Part shown: one piece after another, positions 1 through 8,696 of the stretch
How positions within the stretch are numbered: the stretch's first letter is position 1
Layout: the number at the start of each line of letters is the position of its first letter
Source: Methylomarinum sp. Ch1-1
GTDB taxonomy: Bacteria; Pseudomonadota; Gammaproteobacteria; Methylococcales; Methylomonadaceae
Reading direction: 5' to 3'
Assembly (NCBI RefSeq): GCF_030717995.2
Contig: NZ_CP157743.1
Span: 558,001 to 622,000 of the forward strand
DNA length: 64,000 bases
The notes under the pieces: model-generated
Seen by the model: the letters and a program-made list of their open reading frames with translations, nothing else
Databases searched by the model: none
What the model was told of the DNA's origin: nothing
Program-made: the position numbers and the translations under genes

Positions 1-435
1 CGGTAGATCAATTTTGGATGGAACTCCAGTTACAAAAAAATTAAACTTAAAATTTAAAACATATGGAATAGATAAAAAAAACACTAAGACTACCCAAACA
101 TGAATAGGCATCAACCTTGTAATTATAAATTTATTATCCTTGTTACCTTTAAAAGGTATCCCAAACAACCGCCCCAATAACAAACCCGCTATAATCATAG
201 AAGAATAAAGCCAATAACGAGACCAATCTGTAAGAGAGAAATCAAATCCACCTGTTGGCTCTATCCAATCATAACTAAATACATAATGAATAATTGGCTT
301 AAAAACCACACCAAGAAAAAAAAAGGCGAGCATATATAAAAAAAACCAGCTTACTTCCCCCTTATTTTTAATAAAAAACAGGGATACTATAAGCAATAGT
401 ATAGTTAGGGAGAATCCTAGAGCTATCTCTATCAT
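1..435 (-). CDS. Partial membrane protein, candidate polysaccharide (O-antigen) polymerase
   Basis: An open frame runs without a stop from an ATG at 435 to the window edge (about 145 codons seen). The visible part starts MIEIALGFSLTILL and is very hydrophobic, with roughly four membrane segments separated by short polar turns. Its ATG overlaps the TGA of the upstream glycosyltransferase gene (ATGA at 432-435), so the two are probably translationally coupled. A polytopic protein next to a flippase and glycosyltransferases in an O-antigen locus is most often the Wzy polymerase. No diagnostic Wzy motif can be seen in this fragment, so the function is inferred from position. It is AT-rich like its neighbours. 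Confidence 0.6.
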   Translation of the reverse strand, partial: MIEIALGFSLTILLLIVSLFFIKNKGEVSWFFLYMLAFFFLGVVFKPIIHYVFSYDWIEPTGGFDFSLTDWSRYWLYSSMIIAGLLLGRLFGIPFKGNKDNKFIITRLMPIHVWVVLVFFLSIPYVLNFKFNFFVTGVPSKIDLP

Positions 436-1346
436 GAATAATCTTTATAACGTCTTAACACACCTGAAGCTAAAGTTCTCCAAGTTTCTTTTTTAAATAA
501 TTTCAAAGGATCATACTTAATTGACTTCAAAAGAAAAAAAAGTGACAAAAGGAAACGTTTTGATTGTGCTTGATTCTTACTAACCAATAAATATGATGTT
601 GACTTAGATCGCATCATATCAAGCTTGGTGGCATACACTTTTGAATCAGTTAACCAAAACCTTTCTATGACATTACTAATTTCCTCTGCCCGAATTTTAT
701 CCATAACTTTAAATGATGCTGATGATTCATGTATTCTATAACCACCTACAAGACAATCAACTTTATAAAAGGTTGTTACTGCCGACAATCTCAACCAAAA
801 TTCAAAATCAGGAACTTGATGTAGGGCTTCATTCCAACCACCTACTTTTTCAAACAGTTCCTTGGCAAAAATGGCACCCAAACCAGGTTGACAAATTAGA
901 TCAATTTGCAGCCTACTTTTAGAATATTTCTCCGGCTCAATCTTTTTTACAATTCTTCCAGATTGTGTAATGATATTAAAGCTTCCATAAAATACACCTA
1001 ATTTTTTAAGATCAGCTTCTTTTAAAGCATCAACTAAACATGATATTGCATCAGGATATAAGATATCATCTGAACTTAAATAGCCAATAAATTTGCCCTT
1101 AGCTATTGTCCATCCCTTATTAAGAGTAGCTGATTGACCCATATTTTCTTGTGTTATACAGGTAACTCTTTCACGGTATAAGTTTAATACCTCTTCAGTA
1201 TGATCAGTAGAACCATCATTGATTACAATATATTCAATATTTGGATAGGTTTGCGCAAGAATACTTTCAATCGTTTCAGCTAGATATTCTGCCTGATTGT
1301 AGGTTGGTGTTACAATTGTAACCAAGGGAAATTCTTCAGAATTCAT
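432..1346 (-). CDS. Family 2 glycosyltransferase
   Basis: 304 residues with a GT-A fold N-terminus: VTIVTPTYNQ at about residue 10, IVINDGSTD at about 40, and SSDD (the DXD-like nucleotide-sugar/metal site) at about 90. This is the inverting GT2 architecture that adds one sugar to a lipid-linked repeat unit at the cytoplasmic membrane face. Donor and acceptor cannot be read from sequence. It lies 12 bp downstream of the Wzx-like gene and overlaps the next membrane gene by 4 bp, so it sits in a wzx-GT-wzy-like transcription unit. Codon use is AT-rich, unlike the genes beyond 23 kb. Confidence 0.88.
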   Translation of the reverse strand: MNSEEFPLVTIVTPTYNQAEYLAETIESILAQTYPNIEYIVINDGSTDHTEEVLNLYRERVTCITQENMGQSATLNKGWTIAKGKFIGYLSSDDILYPDAISCLVDALKEADLKKLGVFYGSFNIITQSGRIVKKIEPEKYSKSRLQIDLICQPGLGAIFAKELFEKVGGWNEALHQVPDFEFWLRLSAVTTFYKVDCLVGGYRIHESSASFKVMDKIRAEEISNVIERFWLTDSKVYATKLDMMRSKSTSYLLVSKNQAQSKRFLLSLFFLLKSIKYDPLKLFKKETWRTLASGVLRRYKDYS

Positions 1347-1358
1347 ATCAACAAGCCT

Positions 1359-2789
1359 TTAAATTACTAATCTGTTTTTAATCTGAAAGTATAATTTTAT
1401 TGCCGCATATGCAATTATCAATAACTCTACTGACGCTTTCCAAAAAATATCTATATTTAAAAAAATTAACAGAAGCATTACAGAAACAATAAAAATGTAG
1501 CTGCTTATGCTTGTGAGATTATTATTTTGTATAGCAGGCGCAACGCTGGAAAAGTAAAACATCAATACTGTATCTACAGACATTCTTAGAACCCAAGCCA
1601 ATGCTGCTCCTAGTGGGCCATAGACATTAACCAACCACACCAACAAGAGTAAGAAGAATGGAAATTCAGCAAGATGAATCAGTGCTGTTTTTTTCGAATT
1701 TCCCGAACTTTGTATTGCAGTAAAAGGAACATGAGCTAAGCTATTTATTAAAATCCCAAGCGCTAATAACGCAAAAATATAGCGACTTTCATTTGCAAAA
1801 TCAGAGCCAATCCAAAAACTTAATATCTCTTGTTCAAAAAGTATAAAAAAGCCACACAAAGGAAGCATAACAGCAAAAATTACTTCTATTGATTTTTCAT
1901 ATAAAAAACTCGATCGGTCTGTTTTTTCTAAAAATGCCGATGCAAAAACAGGAAATAATACAGCCGTTAGTGCGCCAGGTATAATCCAAAGCTTTGTTAC
2001 CACTTCGTGTGGTGTCGCATAATAAGCAACAGCACTTGCGCTGACTATCGCGCCAATTAAAAACCTATCTATGTAACCCATCAAAGGGCTTATAATGTTG
2101 CTTACAGTCATCCACCCTCCATTAGAAACAAGGGGCTTGGCGTATCTTAAGTCTATTTGTAGGCGTCTAAAATTTTCTGGAATAGTTTTGCTTGCATACC
2201 AATAATAGACAATCAAGCTCATTACCCTTACAGCAAGCAGAACTAAAGCTATATAATCCAGGCGCGTATCCCAAAACAATACTACAAACAGAGGCCCTAA
2301 AAATGTAAAAACGCCAACAGGCACCCTAATGATATTAACTAAATCAAAGCGTCCATTTGCTTCAAGTACACCACGCGCACCTGCAGACAAAATAACAAAC
2401 GGAATAGCGAAAGCCATAACGTAAAGAGCACTTATAACCTCTTGATAATTTTCTAAACCTTTTAGCAAGTACGCTAACTTTTCTGAAAATACGGCGGTGA
2501 GACCTGCTAGCACAAAGCCAATAATAGCCATCAAGAAATAGGTTGTACCTAATACTTTGGGTATTCGCCAGAACTTACGCTTTGCAATCAAAACACTTAA
2601 CTCTAAAGTAAGCGCTCTCCCTAACCCCATGTCTAATAAACTAATGTAACTTACAATTGCCCAGATGAGTGTTAAAACTCCAAAACGCGCAACACCAAGA
2701 GATTCAATCAATACTGGGATCGTAAATATAGCCACAACAAGCGGCAAGCCCAAACCTAACAAGTTATAGAAGGTGTTTTTTACTATCAT
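1359..2789 (-). CDS. Wzx-type polysaccharide flippase (PST/MATE superfamily)
   Basis: 476 residues, hydrophobic almost throughout, with about 12-14 membrane segments and short charged loops. This is the size and pattern of polysaccharide transporters (PST/RfbX family). The N-terminal segment (FYNLLGLGLPLVVAIFTIPV) and the LGVARFGVLTL loop are typical of Wzx proteins, which flip undecaprenyl-linked repeat units across the inner membrane. It sits directly upstream of a GT2 gene and a polymerase-like gene. A Wzx flippase alongside a Wzm/Wzt ABC exporter about 11 kb away is unusual, because the two represent alternative export routes. Immediately upstream is a transposase scar. Confidence 0.85.
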   Translation of the reverse strand: MIVKNTFYNLLGLGLPLVVAIFTIPVLIESLGVARFGVLTLIWAIVSYISLLDMGLGRALTLELSVLIAKRKFWRIPKVLGTTYFLMAIIGFVLAGLTAVFSEKLAYLLKGLENYQEVISALYVMAFAIPFVILSAGARGVLEANGRFDLVNIIRVPVGVFTFLGPLFVVLFWDTRLDYIALVLLAVRVMSLIVYYWYASKTIPENFRRLQIDLRYAKPLVSNGGWMTVSNIISPLMGYIDRFLIGAIVSASAVAYYATPHEVVTKLWIIPGALTAVLFPVFASAFLEKTDRSSFLYEKSIEVIFAVMLPLCGFFILFEQEILSFWIGSDFANESRYIFALLALGILINSLAHVPFTAIQSSGNSKKTALIHLAEFPFFLLLLVWLVNVYGPLGAALAWVLRMSVDTVLMFYFSSVAPAIQNNNLTSISSYIFIVSVMLLLIFLNIDIFWKASVELLIIAYAAIKLYFQIKNRLVI

Positions 2790-3000
2790 GTAAAATCATC
2801 GAATTATTAACGTTTAGCATTATAGAAGTTACGCATTGACGTCTGAAATGTTCCATTGAGGGCATAAAAGTACCAATGACTTCATTGAATAAATCCCGCC
2901 GTAATCGATAGCAATTACTGATCAACTCCATGGCGTGTAATCGTTGTAATTGCACATAACCACAGATGACCGCAAACAAATGGTTTTTGATGGCGCTCTT
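2764..3000 (-). pseudogene. C-terminal remnant of a DDE transposase
   Basis: Reading leftward from 3000, the frame encodes KSAIKNHLFAVICGYVQLQ followed by an amphipathic helix containing ISNCYRLRRDLFNEV. This resembles the last part of IS701/IS4-like DDE transposases, where an NHLFAV..YV.L segment precedes the C-terminus. No N-terminal catalytic region is present upstream, and the frame has no credible start, so this is a relic. It overlaps the 5' end of the flippase gene by 26 bp. It marks the junction between the AT-rich wzx/GT block and the rest of the polysaccharide locus. The family assignment is from memory of the motif. Confidence 0.55.
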
Positions 3001-3526
3001 GTGGGCATTTCATTTGTTTATCTCGTTGCACCCTCATCGGGTCTCATTTAGAGTCCAATATTAATGGAACGACAACTATCCTTACAGAGGGGCGGGCCGA
3101 GCACTCTTGCTAGCATAACTTGTGTAAAAAATGCTCACGCCGCCCCCGCTAATGAGCCAATCCACAATAGTGAGATTGCTATGGCCGCCTTGATTGTACT
3201 CACAATGATACCGTTATCGTATTGGCTAGAATATTTAGTTGATCAGCAAAAATCCCCTTTGCCAATAGACCTTTATATGAGAAAAAGAGAGAATCAGGAA
3301 ATGTCGATTGAAATCTGGCCATCAAGGAGAATAGGCCAGTTAATAGAATAGGTGGAGTCAAGGTCTTGTCTTTTGCATCAAGCTATCATGTTTCTGTCAT
3401 TTTACTACAAAGTGTAGTCTGGGCATGCTATTCAGACAATACTCCTTCTTTTTCGCCCCCGGAAATAGTAGTAATTAAAAATACCTGACCCAACACATTG
3501 ATTAATATCGCGTCATCCCTCTGGGC
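3001..3526. other. Intergenic stretch without a convincing gene
   Basis: About 500 bp between the transposase relic and a palindromic repeat. A rightward 95-codon frame (3064-3351) exists but starts with low-complexity sequence, lacks a clear ribosome binding site and resembles no family I know. I read the stretch as decayed DNA at an insertion boundary. Confidence 0.5.
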
Positions 3527-3550
3527 GGGGCGGGTTATTTAACCCGCCCC
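3527..3550. repeat. GC-rich palindrome (family A hairpin, loop variant ATTT)
   Basis: Perfect 10-bp arms GGGGCGGGTT / AACCCGCCCC flank the loop ATTT. The same arms occur at 42771-42794. With loop GAAT they occur in the composite repeats near 24.4, 24.7, 24.9, 30.1-30.4 and 32.6 kb. Probably a REP-like element, possibly also acting as an mRNA 3' structure. Confidence 0.8.
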
Positions 3551-3564
3551 AAACGTTTAACTTA

Positions 3565-3720
3565 GGATCTGGTCGTAAATAATTTCTCCATAATCGTTCC
3601 TGCGCTCTGCGCGGGAATGCATCCTGAACCGCTCTGCGGTTCGGGACGCGGGAGCGTCCCTGTCTGAGTGACCACGCGGAGCATCGTAACTATATCGGGA
3701 AGTTATTTTTTGCCAAATCC
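3565..3720. repeat. MITE-like repeat (family E), copy 1
   Basis: The element begins GGATCTGGTCGTAAATAA and ends with a related inverted sequence (…GGGAAGTTATTTTTTGCCAAATCC read on the top strand, arms imperfect). The same two ends bracket 19178-19599. A leftward frame of 88 codons (3557-3823) runs through this copy and is therefore probably not a gene. The inside holds another small palindrome around GAACCGCTCTGCGGTTC. Confidence 0.55.
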
Positions 3721-3826
3721 TTACCCTAGTCACGGTTGAATCGTTCAGGACATCGTTGACCTGGCTGAATAGTTGCATTAATTCTTTCTTCATAATCTTG
3801 TTCCGGAAAACGAGATAAATCATCCT

Positions 3827-4783
3827 CTATGCCTTTTCATCCACAAAAGCCTTAGCTGTTTTTCTTAATTGATCATCCATCGTAATCACCGGCTTCCAAC
3901 CTAACAACTCCTTGGCTTTAGAATTATCGACTTGAAGCGAACCAAACAAACGTGTGACGATATCCTCTTTGCCTATCAACTTGACAACTAATTTCATCAA
4001 ATTAACGGGAACCGGCAATAATAACAGTCGTTTACCCAAAGCCTTCGCCACCTTTTGCAAAAGCTCTGTCGTGGAAACATCCTCGTCATCGGAAATCAAA
4101 AAAATCTGATTAGCGGCCTTAGGATGGTTAATGCAACAAATCACAAAATCCAACAAATTATCCAGAGCGAGCAATGATCTTTTGTTATGTATTGCACCGA
4201 AAGGCAAAGGCACTCCTTTGTTAACCCATTTCATCAACGCTCGAAAATTCGCTCTGACACCGGGACCATATATTAACGGCGGACGGATAATCACGATTTC
4301 CATTCCCGTTGTTTCAGATAAAGCCATCAATTCCTGTTCCGCTTCGTATTTCGATAGTGCATATGGATCAGTATTAGCTGCAAGGTCATCCGGCTTGAAG
4401 GCTTGCCCAGGGGCTGACTTTTCGCCATTAACCTTGATCGAACTAATAAAGATAAATCGCCTGACTCCTGCAGCGGCCGCTTGGCGAGCCAGATTCAGGG
4501 TTACATCGACATTGACTCTTCTATATATAGGTAAAGAGTCGGCATGATTTTCATTAATCACATGTACACGAGCCGCGGAATGCACCACCACATCAATACC
4601 TTGCAGCGCTACCGACCATTCCGTGTCGGGCGAAAAATCTCCGACGGCTTCTTGCCTTATTTCATTTGGCAAATCTGTCGACACCTTACGAACACCCGCC
4701 ACCACATCATAATGGCAACGCAGTAATTCCGCCGTTAACGCACGCCCCACAAAACCAGTAGCCCCTGTTAACAATATTTTCAT
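3827..4783 (-). CDS. NAD-dependent epimerase/dehydratase (extended SDR), nucleotide-sugar type
   Basis: 318 residues with the Rossmann motif GATGFVG at residues 7-13 and the catalytic Y-x-x-x-K (YALSK) near 147. The IIRPPLIYGPGV segment is typical of GalE/WbpV-like extended SDRs. Such enzymes epimerise or reduce UDP- or dTDP-linked sugars in the cytoplasm for polysaccharide synthesis. The substrate cannot be decided. It follows another SDR gene by 15 bp, so the two are probably co-transcribed and may act in series. A 4-ketoreductase or epimerase making a modified hexosamine is equally possible. Confidence 0.8.
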   Translation of the reverse strand: MKILLTGATGFVGRALTAELLRCHYDVVAGVRKVSTDLPNEIRQEAVGDFSPDTEWSVALQGIDVVVHSAARVHVINENHADSLPIYRRVNVDVTLNLARQAAAAGVRRFIFISSIKVNGEKSAPGQAFKPDDLAANTDPYALSKYEAEQELMALSETTGMEIVIIRPPLIYGPGVRANFRALMKWVNKGVPLPFGAIHNKRSLLALDNLLDFVICCINHPKAANQIFLISDDEDVSTTELLQKVAKALGKRLLLLPVPVNLMKLVVKLIGKEDIVTRLFGSLQVDNSKAKELLGWKPVITMDDQLRKTAKAFVDEKA

Positions 4784-4798
4784 AACATTGGCATTCTA

Positions 4799-5680
4799 TT
4801 AATCGCCCGAAACATCTTGAGCCTCTAATTCAAACTTTTTCGGATGATATTCCAAATCCCGGATCGCATCGGCATGATCAAAAATCAGATCCGAATTCAT
4901 CCTTTCCGCCATCGCAAAAGACCAATGTCTATACCTGGGCAACAATCGCAGGCCTGTGACGGCCAATTTAAACAAAAACAACGGAATAGAAAAAAAGCGC
5001 GGCCGCAAAGCCAGTGTTCTAAAAATGCGGACTACCAGCTCTCGATAAGACAAGGTTTCACCACCGGCGATATTATAGGCTCGATTAGCCAGATGGGCAG
5101 ACTTCAATGCGGAAACACAAACTTCTGCAACTTCCTGACAATGCACCGGCTGTCGTAACCCGTTAGCTTTGCCAAACAATGGAAAAAATTTAAACCGCCT
5201 AATAAACCGTGCAATTTCGGTGATATTTTTATCCCGTCCTAGCCCGTAAATTAACGTAGGCCGCAAAATTATCCAGTCAACATCATGCTTAGCGCCCCAT
5301 TCTTTAACTGAATTTTCTGCAAAGGCCAGCTTATGCGCAATTGCTTGCTCTCTCAAATCGGATGATTTGTCTTTAGTGAAACGACTGGTAGAAGAAAGCA
5401 CTACAATACGACGTACGCCGTATGCCTGAAGCATATCGAAATAATCTGGCAAACACCAAATCGGCATCACCGATATCCAATAAGGGATATTATCCGTTAC
5501 CTCGTCACGAACGGATGAAAGATCATTCCGCAATTGTTTCCAGACAACATGATTATTCGAATCACTAATAACATTTCGTGAGAATGCATTGACTTGCCAA
5601 TTCTCTGCCGTTAATAAAGGCAGTAAACATTCACCGATCAAGCTTGTCGCCCCCAACAAGCCAACATGCTGTTCAACCAT
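4799..5680 (-). CDS. SDR-family NAD(P)-binding protein
   Basis: 293 residues, starting with a Rossmann-type GLLGATSLIGE loop at residues 8-18. The middle carries LRPTLIYGLGRD, the post-catalytic segment of extended SDRs. The catalytic Y-x-x-x-K is not obvious: the expected region reads LAFAENSVKEWG, so it may be an atypical or non-catalytic SDR. It overlaps the preceding glycosyltransferase gene by 8 bp and is followed within 15 bp by a second SDR gene, which supports a joint role in nucleotide-sugar or lipid-linked sugar conversion. Confidence 0.7.
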   Translation of the reverse strand: MVEQHVGLLGATSLIGECLLPLLTAENWQVNAFSRNVISDSNNHVVWKQLRNDLSSVRDEVTDNIPYWISVMPIWCLPDYFDMLQAYGVRRIVVLSSTSRFTKDKSSDLREQAIAHKLAFAENSVKEWGAKHDVDWIILRPTLIYGLGRDKNITEIARFIRRFKFFPLFGKANGLRQPVHCQEVAEVCVSALKSAHLANRAYNIAGGETLSYRELVVRIFRTLALRPRFFSIPLFLFKLAVTGLRLLPRYRHWSFAMAERMNSDLIFDHADAIRDLEYHPKKFELEAQDVSGD

Positions 5681-6566
5681 TCCGCAAACCCAGCCTGTTT
5701 ACAATGCGTTTGCCGATCAAGCAACCGAACACCAATGCAAACCGAAGCCATACGCCAATAAACACCAGCATCATCAAAGGCAGAGGATATTGATGGCGGA
5801 AAAATTTACGATAAAAGCGCATCATCCCCTTGTGCTTATGCCATTCGACAAAAACAGGCCGCCCTTCGCCACAAACGCCTAAAGCATGCACGATCTTAAC
5901 CGAAGGATCGAAGAGTATTTTCCAGCTTTTTTGTCTGAAGCGCATGCACCAATCGAGGTCTTCACAATGCAAGAAGTAGCCCTCGTCCCACAACCCCACA
6001 TCGTCAATCGCCTCGTTTTTTACTAACATGCAAGCGCCGGAAATCGCCTCTACCTCAATAGGTTGATCGGGCATAGGCTGTTGATGCAAATAAAAATCAT
6101 TGAATAACCGCGGCCAACGATTTCTAAAGCGAGTCAACCCAAATGCTCGAACAAACGAACGCCATGGGGTAGGCACTGAGCGACGCGCACCCGCTTGCTC
6201 TGAGCCATCGGGATTAACCAAAACACCACCGACCATCCCCGCCTGTTCATTAGATTGCAAACAATTTAACAATCGACTGATTGACCCGGGAACAAAAGAG
6301 CAATCTGGGTTCAAAAACAATTTATAGCGCCCGCCAGAGGCCTTAATGCCGATATTGCATGCCGCCGAGAAACCGAGATTCTTTGAGTTTCGTATAATAT
6401 TTATCTCAGGCAAATCATTCAAAGCCTCTAGGCTACCGTCTGCAGAAGCATTATCAACAACAATGATCTCCATATCTAAAGGGCAAGCTAGTAAAGAAGC
6501 AACACATTCTCTTAGCAAATTACCCGCATTGTAATTGACGATAATCGCCGAAATCAGTGTATTCAT
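5673..6566 (-). CDS. Family 2 glycosyltransferase, rhamnosyltransferase-like
   Basis: 297 residues: ISAIIVNYNAG at 5-15, IIVVDNASADGS at 34-45, NLGFSAACNIG near 62 and FLNPDC near 85. This set is typical of the WbbL/RfbF rhamnosyltransferase branch of GT2. A C-terminal hydrophobic segment (about 265-285) suggests membrane association. With dTDP-rhamnose genes in the same locus, a rhamnose donor is plausible but not proven. The gene is 7 bp downstream of another GT2 gene and overlaps the next SDR gene by 8 bp. Confidence 0.87.
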   Translation of the reverse strand: MNTLISAIIVNYNAGNLLRECVASLLACPLDMEIIVVDNASADGSLEALNDLPEINIIRNSKNLGFSAACNIGIKASGGRYKLFLNPDCSFVPGSISRLLNCLQSNEQAGMVGGVLVNPDGSEQAGARRSVPTPWRSFVRAFGLTRFRNRWPRLFNDFYLHQQPMPDQPIEVEAISGACMLVKNEAIDDVGLWDEGYFLHCEDLDWCMRFRQKSWKILFDPSVKIVHALGVCGEGRPVFVEWHKHKGMMRFYRKFFRHQYPLPLMMLVFIGVWLRFALVFGCLIGKRIVNRLGLRNG

Positions 6567-6573
6567 AGAACAA

Positions 6574-7527
6574 TTACTTTCTTATCCAGCTTTTATCCAA
6601 CACTCTCCAAATATCGCCAATCGAAGCGACACGCTGTTTCTGTATCTGCCTTCGTTTTGCCCACATTTTCGGTAATCCCTTTATCGCATCAATTTTGGCA
6701 CGCCATATCACCTTACCCTGTCCGCGCGCAGAAAAAACAATTATCGTTACAACATTAAGCAACAAATGCAACGGCAATAATAACCAAAATAGAATACCAG
6801 GCATGTTCTTTACAAAAGTCCACACCAAATTTCTATGTCCATGATAAACCCCGAAATCACTATGCTGCCCCCCTGTACTAGCCGACCCCACATGGTGAAC
6901 CACCGCTTCAGGTACATACATTGCTCCATACCCCGCCAAACGCAATCGGAAACCTAAATCGACATCCTCCATATAACAAAAATAGTCTTCATCAAACCCA
7001 CCCGCATCATCTAATACGGATCGCCTATAAAGAGCGGCAGCGGCACAGGATGAAAATATCGCTTCAGACTTTAACTGTTCGTCCGAAATCTTTTGGCTAT
7101 AACCTTTACGCCATGCTAGACCACTTATATGATATACGTCTCCCACCCCATCAACAATCTGAGGATTATCCGCGCATAACTGCCGCGATCCAAATACAGC
7201 GATATTTGGGAAATTTTCCGCGGCCACAATTAAATTTTCCAGCCAATCAGGTTCAGGAAAGGCATCAGGGTTAAGCAGAGCAACGTAATCAGTGCTACAT
7301 AGTGGCAATGCTTGGTTATTGCCTGCGGCAAAACCAACATTGGCTTCCATCTGTAATAGCGTTACATTTTCTGGCAGATCTAGATCGCCTATAGAGGCAT
7401 CTGTACTAGCATTATCAACAACAAAAACCCTTTCAGGCTTTATTGTTTGATGCATCAACTTTTCTAAACACTTCTTAAGAAGCTCACCGCTATTCCAATT
7501 TACAATTATTACGCTTACAGAATACAA
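6574..7527 (-). CDS. Family 2 glycosyltransferase, rhamnosyltransferase-like
   Basis: 317 residues with the same layout as the downstream GT2: VSVIIVNWNSG at 4-14, VFVVDNASTDAS at about 34, NVGFAAGNNQ at about 63 and LLNPDAFPEPDW at about 84. A C-terminal hydrophobic stretch (about 255-277) should dock on the inner membrane. The two tandem genes are probably ancient paralogues that add successive sugars. It starts 60 bp after the stop of the upstream GT gene. Confidence 0.87.
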   Translation of the reverse strand: MYSVSVIIVNWNSGELLKKCLEKLMHQTIKPERVFVVDNASTDASIGDLDLPENVTLLQMEANVGFAAGNNQALPLCSTDYVALLNPDAFPEPDWLENLIVAAENFPNIAVFGSRQLCADNPQIVDGVGDVYHISGLAWRKGYSQKISDEQLKSEAIFSSCAAAALYRRSVLDDAGGFDEDYFCYMEDVDLGFRLRLAGYGAMYVPEAVVHHVGSASTGGQHSDFGVYHGHRNLVWTFVKNMPGILFWLLLPLHLLLNVVTIIVFSARGQGKVIWRAKIDAIKGLPKMWAKRRQIQKQRVASIGDIWRVLDKSWIRK

Positions 7528-7586
7528 TGAAGTTTAATTTTCTGGCCAAAACATTATTACTGTATTTACAAAACATCTGTAATACT

Positions 7587-8687
7587 TCATACAACTTGAT
7601 TTGTAGAGCTTGATAATCGATTATCGTGAATTAATTTGATCGTACTATACCAATCCACAGCACAAACCTTTAGTATTCTCTTTGATAATACATAATCTTT
7701 TACATTCTCCGCGATTCGTTTTCGCATAGGCTCATTTTCAACAAGCATATTCATTGCCTCGAACCATGAATCTGGATGGTTATCTGTAAGGATCCCGGTT
7801 TCTTTGTGCAACACAGATTCTGAATATGGCCCTATTGAGGAAAATATACCCGGGATTCCAGCAATACCATAATCGAGAAGTTTGATGTCTGACTTGTATA
7901 GATTGAAAGGATGTTCAGTTAAAGGCGCGAGACCGATATCCCATTTTACAGTTTTGCGAAACCACGGCACAAACTTTTCATAGTGATCTGAGTACCCGGG
8001 ATCAAAGAATTCAATCTTGTTACCGAAAATTTTTGAAAATCGCTCTTGTTCGGAAGAAACTCCAATGACTTGAAGACGAATTCGATTTGGATGCCTCGCG
8101 AGTAACCTCCTAAGTGGTTCGATCAACATATCGAAGTCGGAACTATGCGTTTTCGTCCCCATATAACCAACCGTGATTTTCCCTAATTCAGAAGATTCAA
8201 AGTTAGAATACAATTTTTCTACAGCATTCATTTTGAGCCATAGCGTTTCATCAAGCGCGTTAGGAATAACAATAATATTATTAGCCAGTCGCGATAAACG
8301 CATTTTGAGCGCTGGAGTCGAAACAATGACACCATCCGCCTCTCGTAAAAAATATCGAACAATACGATTGATATTTTCTGGAGGAGGCATACTCGCCTCG
8401 GCATCTCCTAAATCCAACAAATTGTCATCCAGAGTATAAATAAATGTTGAATTTCTAGCTCGAATTTCTTGAATAAGAGACCTGGCATCAGATTCAGTCA
8501 AAGACGGTTTCCACCAACGTTCGACTATAACAACGTCAGCGGTTTTTTCTGATAATTTGATATCCGAGTTTACATGAACTAGCTTTTCTAGAGATTCATG
8601 ATTTAACGGACGAAGGAGTCTGATATTGGAGCAACCATGAGGCTTACCGTTCATATCTCGCTCGCAAAGGACATTAATATGCATCAT
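7587..8687 (-). CDS. Glycosyltransferase, GT1/GT4-like (GT-B fold)
   Basis: 366 residues. The C-terminal half contains KITVGYMGTKTHSSDFDML and LLDYGIAGIPGIFSSIGPY, the donor-binding region of GT-B enzymes, and ends with a short helix crossing back to the N-domain. The N-terminal half (NVLCERDMNGKPHGCSNIRLL) is divergent. The tandem ATG codons at the start make residue 1 or 2 equally likely. It lies 9 bp downstream of the giant multidomain transferase gene and is surely co-transcribed with it. Sugar specificity is not visible. Confidence 0.8.
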   Translation of the reverse strand: MMHINVLCERDMNGKPHGCSNIRLLRPLNHESLEKLVHVNSDIKLSEKTADVVIVERWWKPSLTESDARSLIQEIRARNSTFIYTLDDNLLDLGDAEASMPPPENINRIVRYFLREADGVIVSTPALKMRLSRLANNIIVIPNALDETLWLKMNAVEKLYSNFESSELGKITVGYMGTKTHSSDFDMLIEPLRRLLARHPNRIRLQVIGVSSEQERFSKIFGNKIEFFDPGYSDHYEKFVPWFRKTVKWDIGLAPLTEHPFNLYKSDIKLLDYGIAGIPGIFSSIGPYSESVLHKETGILTDNHPDSWFEAMNMLVENEPMRKRIAENVKDYVLSKRILKVCAVDWYSTIKLIHDNRLSSSTNQVV

Positions 8688-8696
8688 AAAATTGTA

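Noticed and set aside
3064-3351. Rightward 95-codon frame beside the transposase relic
   Set aside because: Start region is odd, no ribosome site, no family resemblance; lies in decayed DNA. One hydrophobic stretch alone is not enough.
3557-3823. Leftward 88-codon frame before the SDR gene
   Set aside because: Most of it translates the family E repeat.
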